Source: an uncultured Chloracidobacterium sp.
Lineage (GTDB): Bacteria; Acidobacteriota; Blastocatellia; Pyrinomonadales; Pyrinomonadaceae
DNA: 61,739 nucleotides
Reading direction: 5' to 3'
Assembly (NCBI GenBank): GCA_937941715.1
Contig: CALDGX010000157.1
Span: forward strand, 1-61,739
This document shows positions 61,032 through 61,739 of the stretch, piece after piece. Position 1 is the first letter of the stretch. Every line of letters begins with the position of its first letter. Below the pieces are notes generated by a model. The model was not told the origin of the DNA. It ran no database searches and saw only the letters and a list, made by a program, of their open reading frames with translations. Both the position numbers and the translations under genes were made by a program.

Positions 61032-61739
61032 TCAAACCTTCTCGCGTGCCTTGAGCGCGGTGACCAGATCGTCCGAAAGCCTTGTGACGCTTCCGGCACC
61101 CAAGGTAATAACCAGATCGCCGGGCTGAACATTGGGCAGCACCTGCTCGACCGCGGTGTCGATGTCGCCGATATAAGACACGTTCTTGTGACCAAATTTC
61201 TTGATATTTTCTGCCAGGATCTCGGCCGTAACGCCTTCGATCGGCTGTTCACTCGCCGCGTAAATGTCCAATACGTACAGAACATCCGCGTTATTGAACG
61301 CGATCACAAAATCGTCCATCAGTTCGTGCGTTCGCGAGTATCGATGGGGCTGAAATATGACGACCGACCGCTTTCCGCCCGAACTGTTCTTGGCGGCGGA
61401 CAATGTCGCCACGATCTCGGTCGGGTGATGCCCATAGTCGTCAACGACCGTGACACCGCCAACCTCGCCCTTGAATTGAAATCGGCGATTCGCGTTCTTG
61501 AATTTTGTAAATGCCTCGGCCACGACCTCAAACGGGATCTCCATCTCGAGAGCCACCGCAGTCGCCGCTAAAGCGTTGTACACATTATGTTTTCCGGGTA
61601 CCGGCAGATGCATTTCACCGAGGACGGTATCGCCTTTCCAAACTGAAAATGTCGATCCAAAATTGTCATCATAGCGGATATCGTGGGCTGAGATATCGGC
61701 CTGGGCGGTCATCCCGTATGTCACACGCCGCCGCTTGAT
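61032..61739 (-). CDS. murC: UDP-N-acetylmuramate-L-alanine ligase, C-terminal part (cut by window edge)
   Basis: The last 235 codons of MurC, continuing beyond 61739. Visible: VPGKHNVYNALAATAVALEM (ligase hinge), GVTVVDDYGHHPTEIVATL (typical DDYGHHPTEI motif), VVIFQPHRYSRTHELMDDF and the C-terminal GDLVITLGAGSVTRL. It joins L-alanine to UDP-MurNAc in peptidoglycan synthesis. First gene of the murC-ftsQ-ftsA-ftsZ run. Confidence 0.97.
   Translation of the reverse strand: MKRRRVTYGMTAQADISAHDIRYDDNFGSTFSVWKGDTVLGEMHLPVPGKHNVYNALAATAVALEMEIPFEVVAEAFTKFKNANRRFQFKGEVGGVTVVDDYGHHPTEIVATLSAAKNSSGGKRSVVIFQPHRYSRTHELMDDFVIAFNNADVLYVLDIYAASEQPIEGVTAEILAENIKKFGHKNVSYIGDIDTAVEQVLPNVQPGDLVITLGAGSVTRLSDDLVTALKAREKV

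Overview
The window reads as a chromosomal segment of an Acidobacteriota bacterium, most likely class Blastocatellia (Pyrinomonadaceae-like). The lineage call is inference. It rests on a VWFA-related protein of the type first described in Acidobacteria (42226-43215), a one-ExbB/two-ExbD/TonB cluster with a TPR lipoprotein, many Ala/Asn/Pro-rich lipoproteins and TPR proteins, and mid-50s GC judged by eye. There are no insertion sequences, integrases, phage genes, CRISPR arrays or rRNA genes. Gene density is high and most genes are on the minus strand.

Layout. 1-9184: an ABC-F ATPase cut by the window edge, a SurA-like lipoprotein foldase divergent from rpmB, RidA, a bifunctional Rel (p)ppGpp enzyme, then a TonB system (tonB-exbB-exbD-exbD-TPR lipoprotein). 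9624-16917: a minus-strand run der, MauE-thioredoxin-thioredoxin fusion, tgt, yajC, secD, secF. 17018-20828: an Arg/Gln/Tyr-rich secreted protein, an unknown exported protein, KdsD and a lipoprotein. 20921-21082 holds a decayed remnant of a PD40/WD40-like propeller gene. 21210-31999: a 2088-residue alpha-2-macroglobulin and a circularly permuted ATP-grasp protein on the minus strand, divergent from pspA, an unknown membrane coiled-coil protein and a second ATP-grasp protein on the plus strand. This is the most interesting block: it looks like an envelope-stress module with two peptide-ligase-type enzymes. 32072-36185: tetraheme cytochrome, beta-helix protein, PH-like/TPR membrane protein and another TPR membrane protein. 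36359-38206: an ECF sigma factor with a textbook RpoE-type promoter and a zf-HC2 anti-sigma factor. 38264-42040: an operon of zinc-ribbon membrane protein, Ser/Thr kinase and TPR protein.

42226-51732: VWFA protein, tRNA-Arg(ACG), M3 oligopeptidase, an NtrY/NtrX-like two-component pair divergent from a CPBP protease, NadC and a small lipoprotein. 51816-55160: valS with an unusually AT-rich gene set flush behind it. 55265-61739: murC (cut by the edge), ftsQ, ftsA, ftsZ, pdxA and a response regulator with a long acidic tail; this is the distal end of a division/cell-wall cluster.

Much of the window concerns the cell envelope: protein export (SecDF-YajC), periplasmic folding and redox (SurA-like, MauE-Trx), LPS precursor synthesis (KdsD), energy coupling (TonB), envelope stress (PspA, ECF sigma, NtrYX-like) and division (FtsQAZ). 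Start sites were chosen by eye from Shine-Dalgarno (SD) motifs, signal peptides and family length. No homology search was possible.
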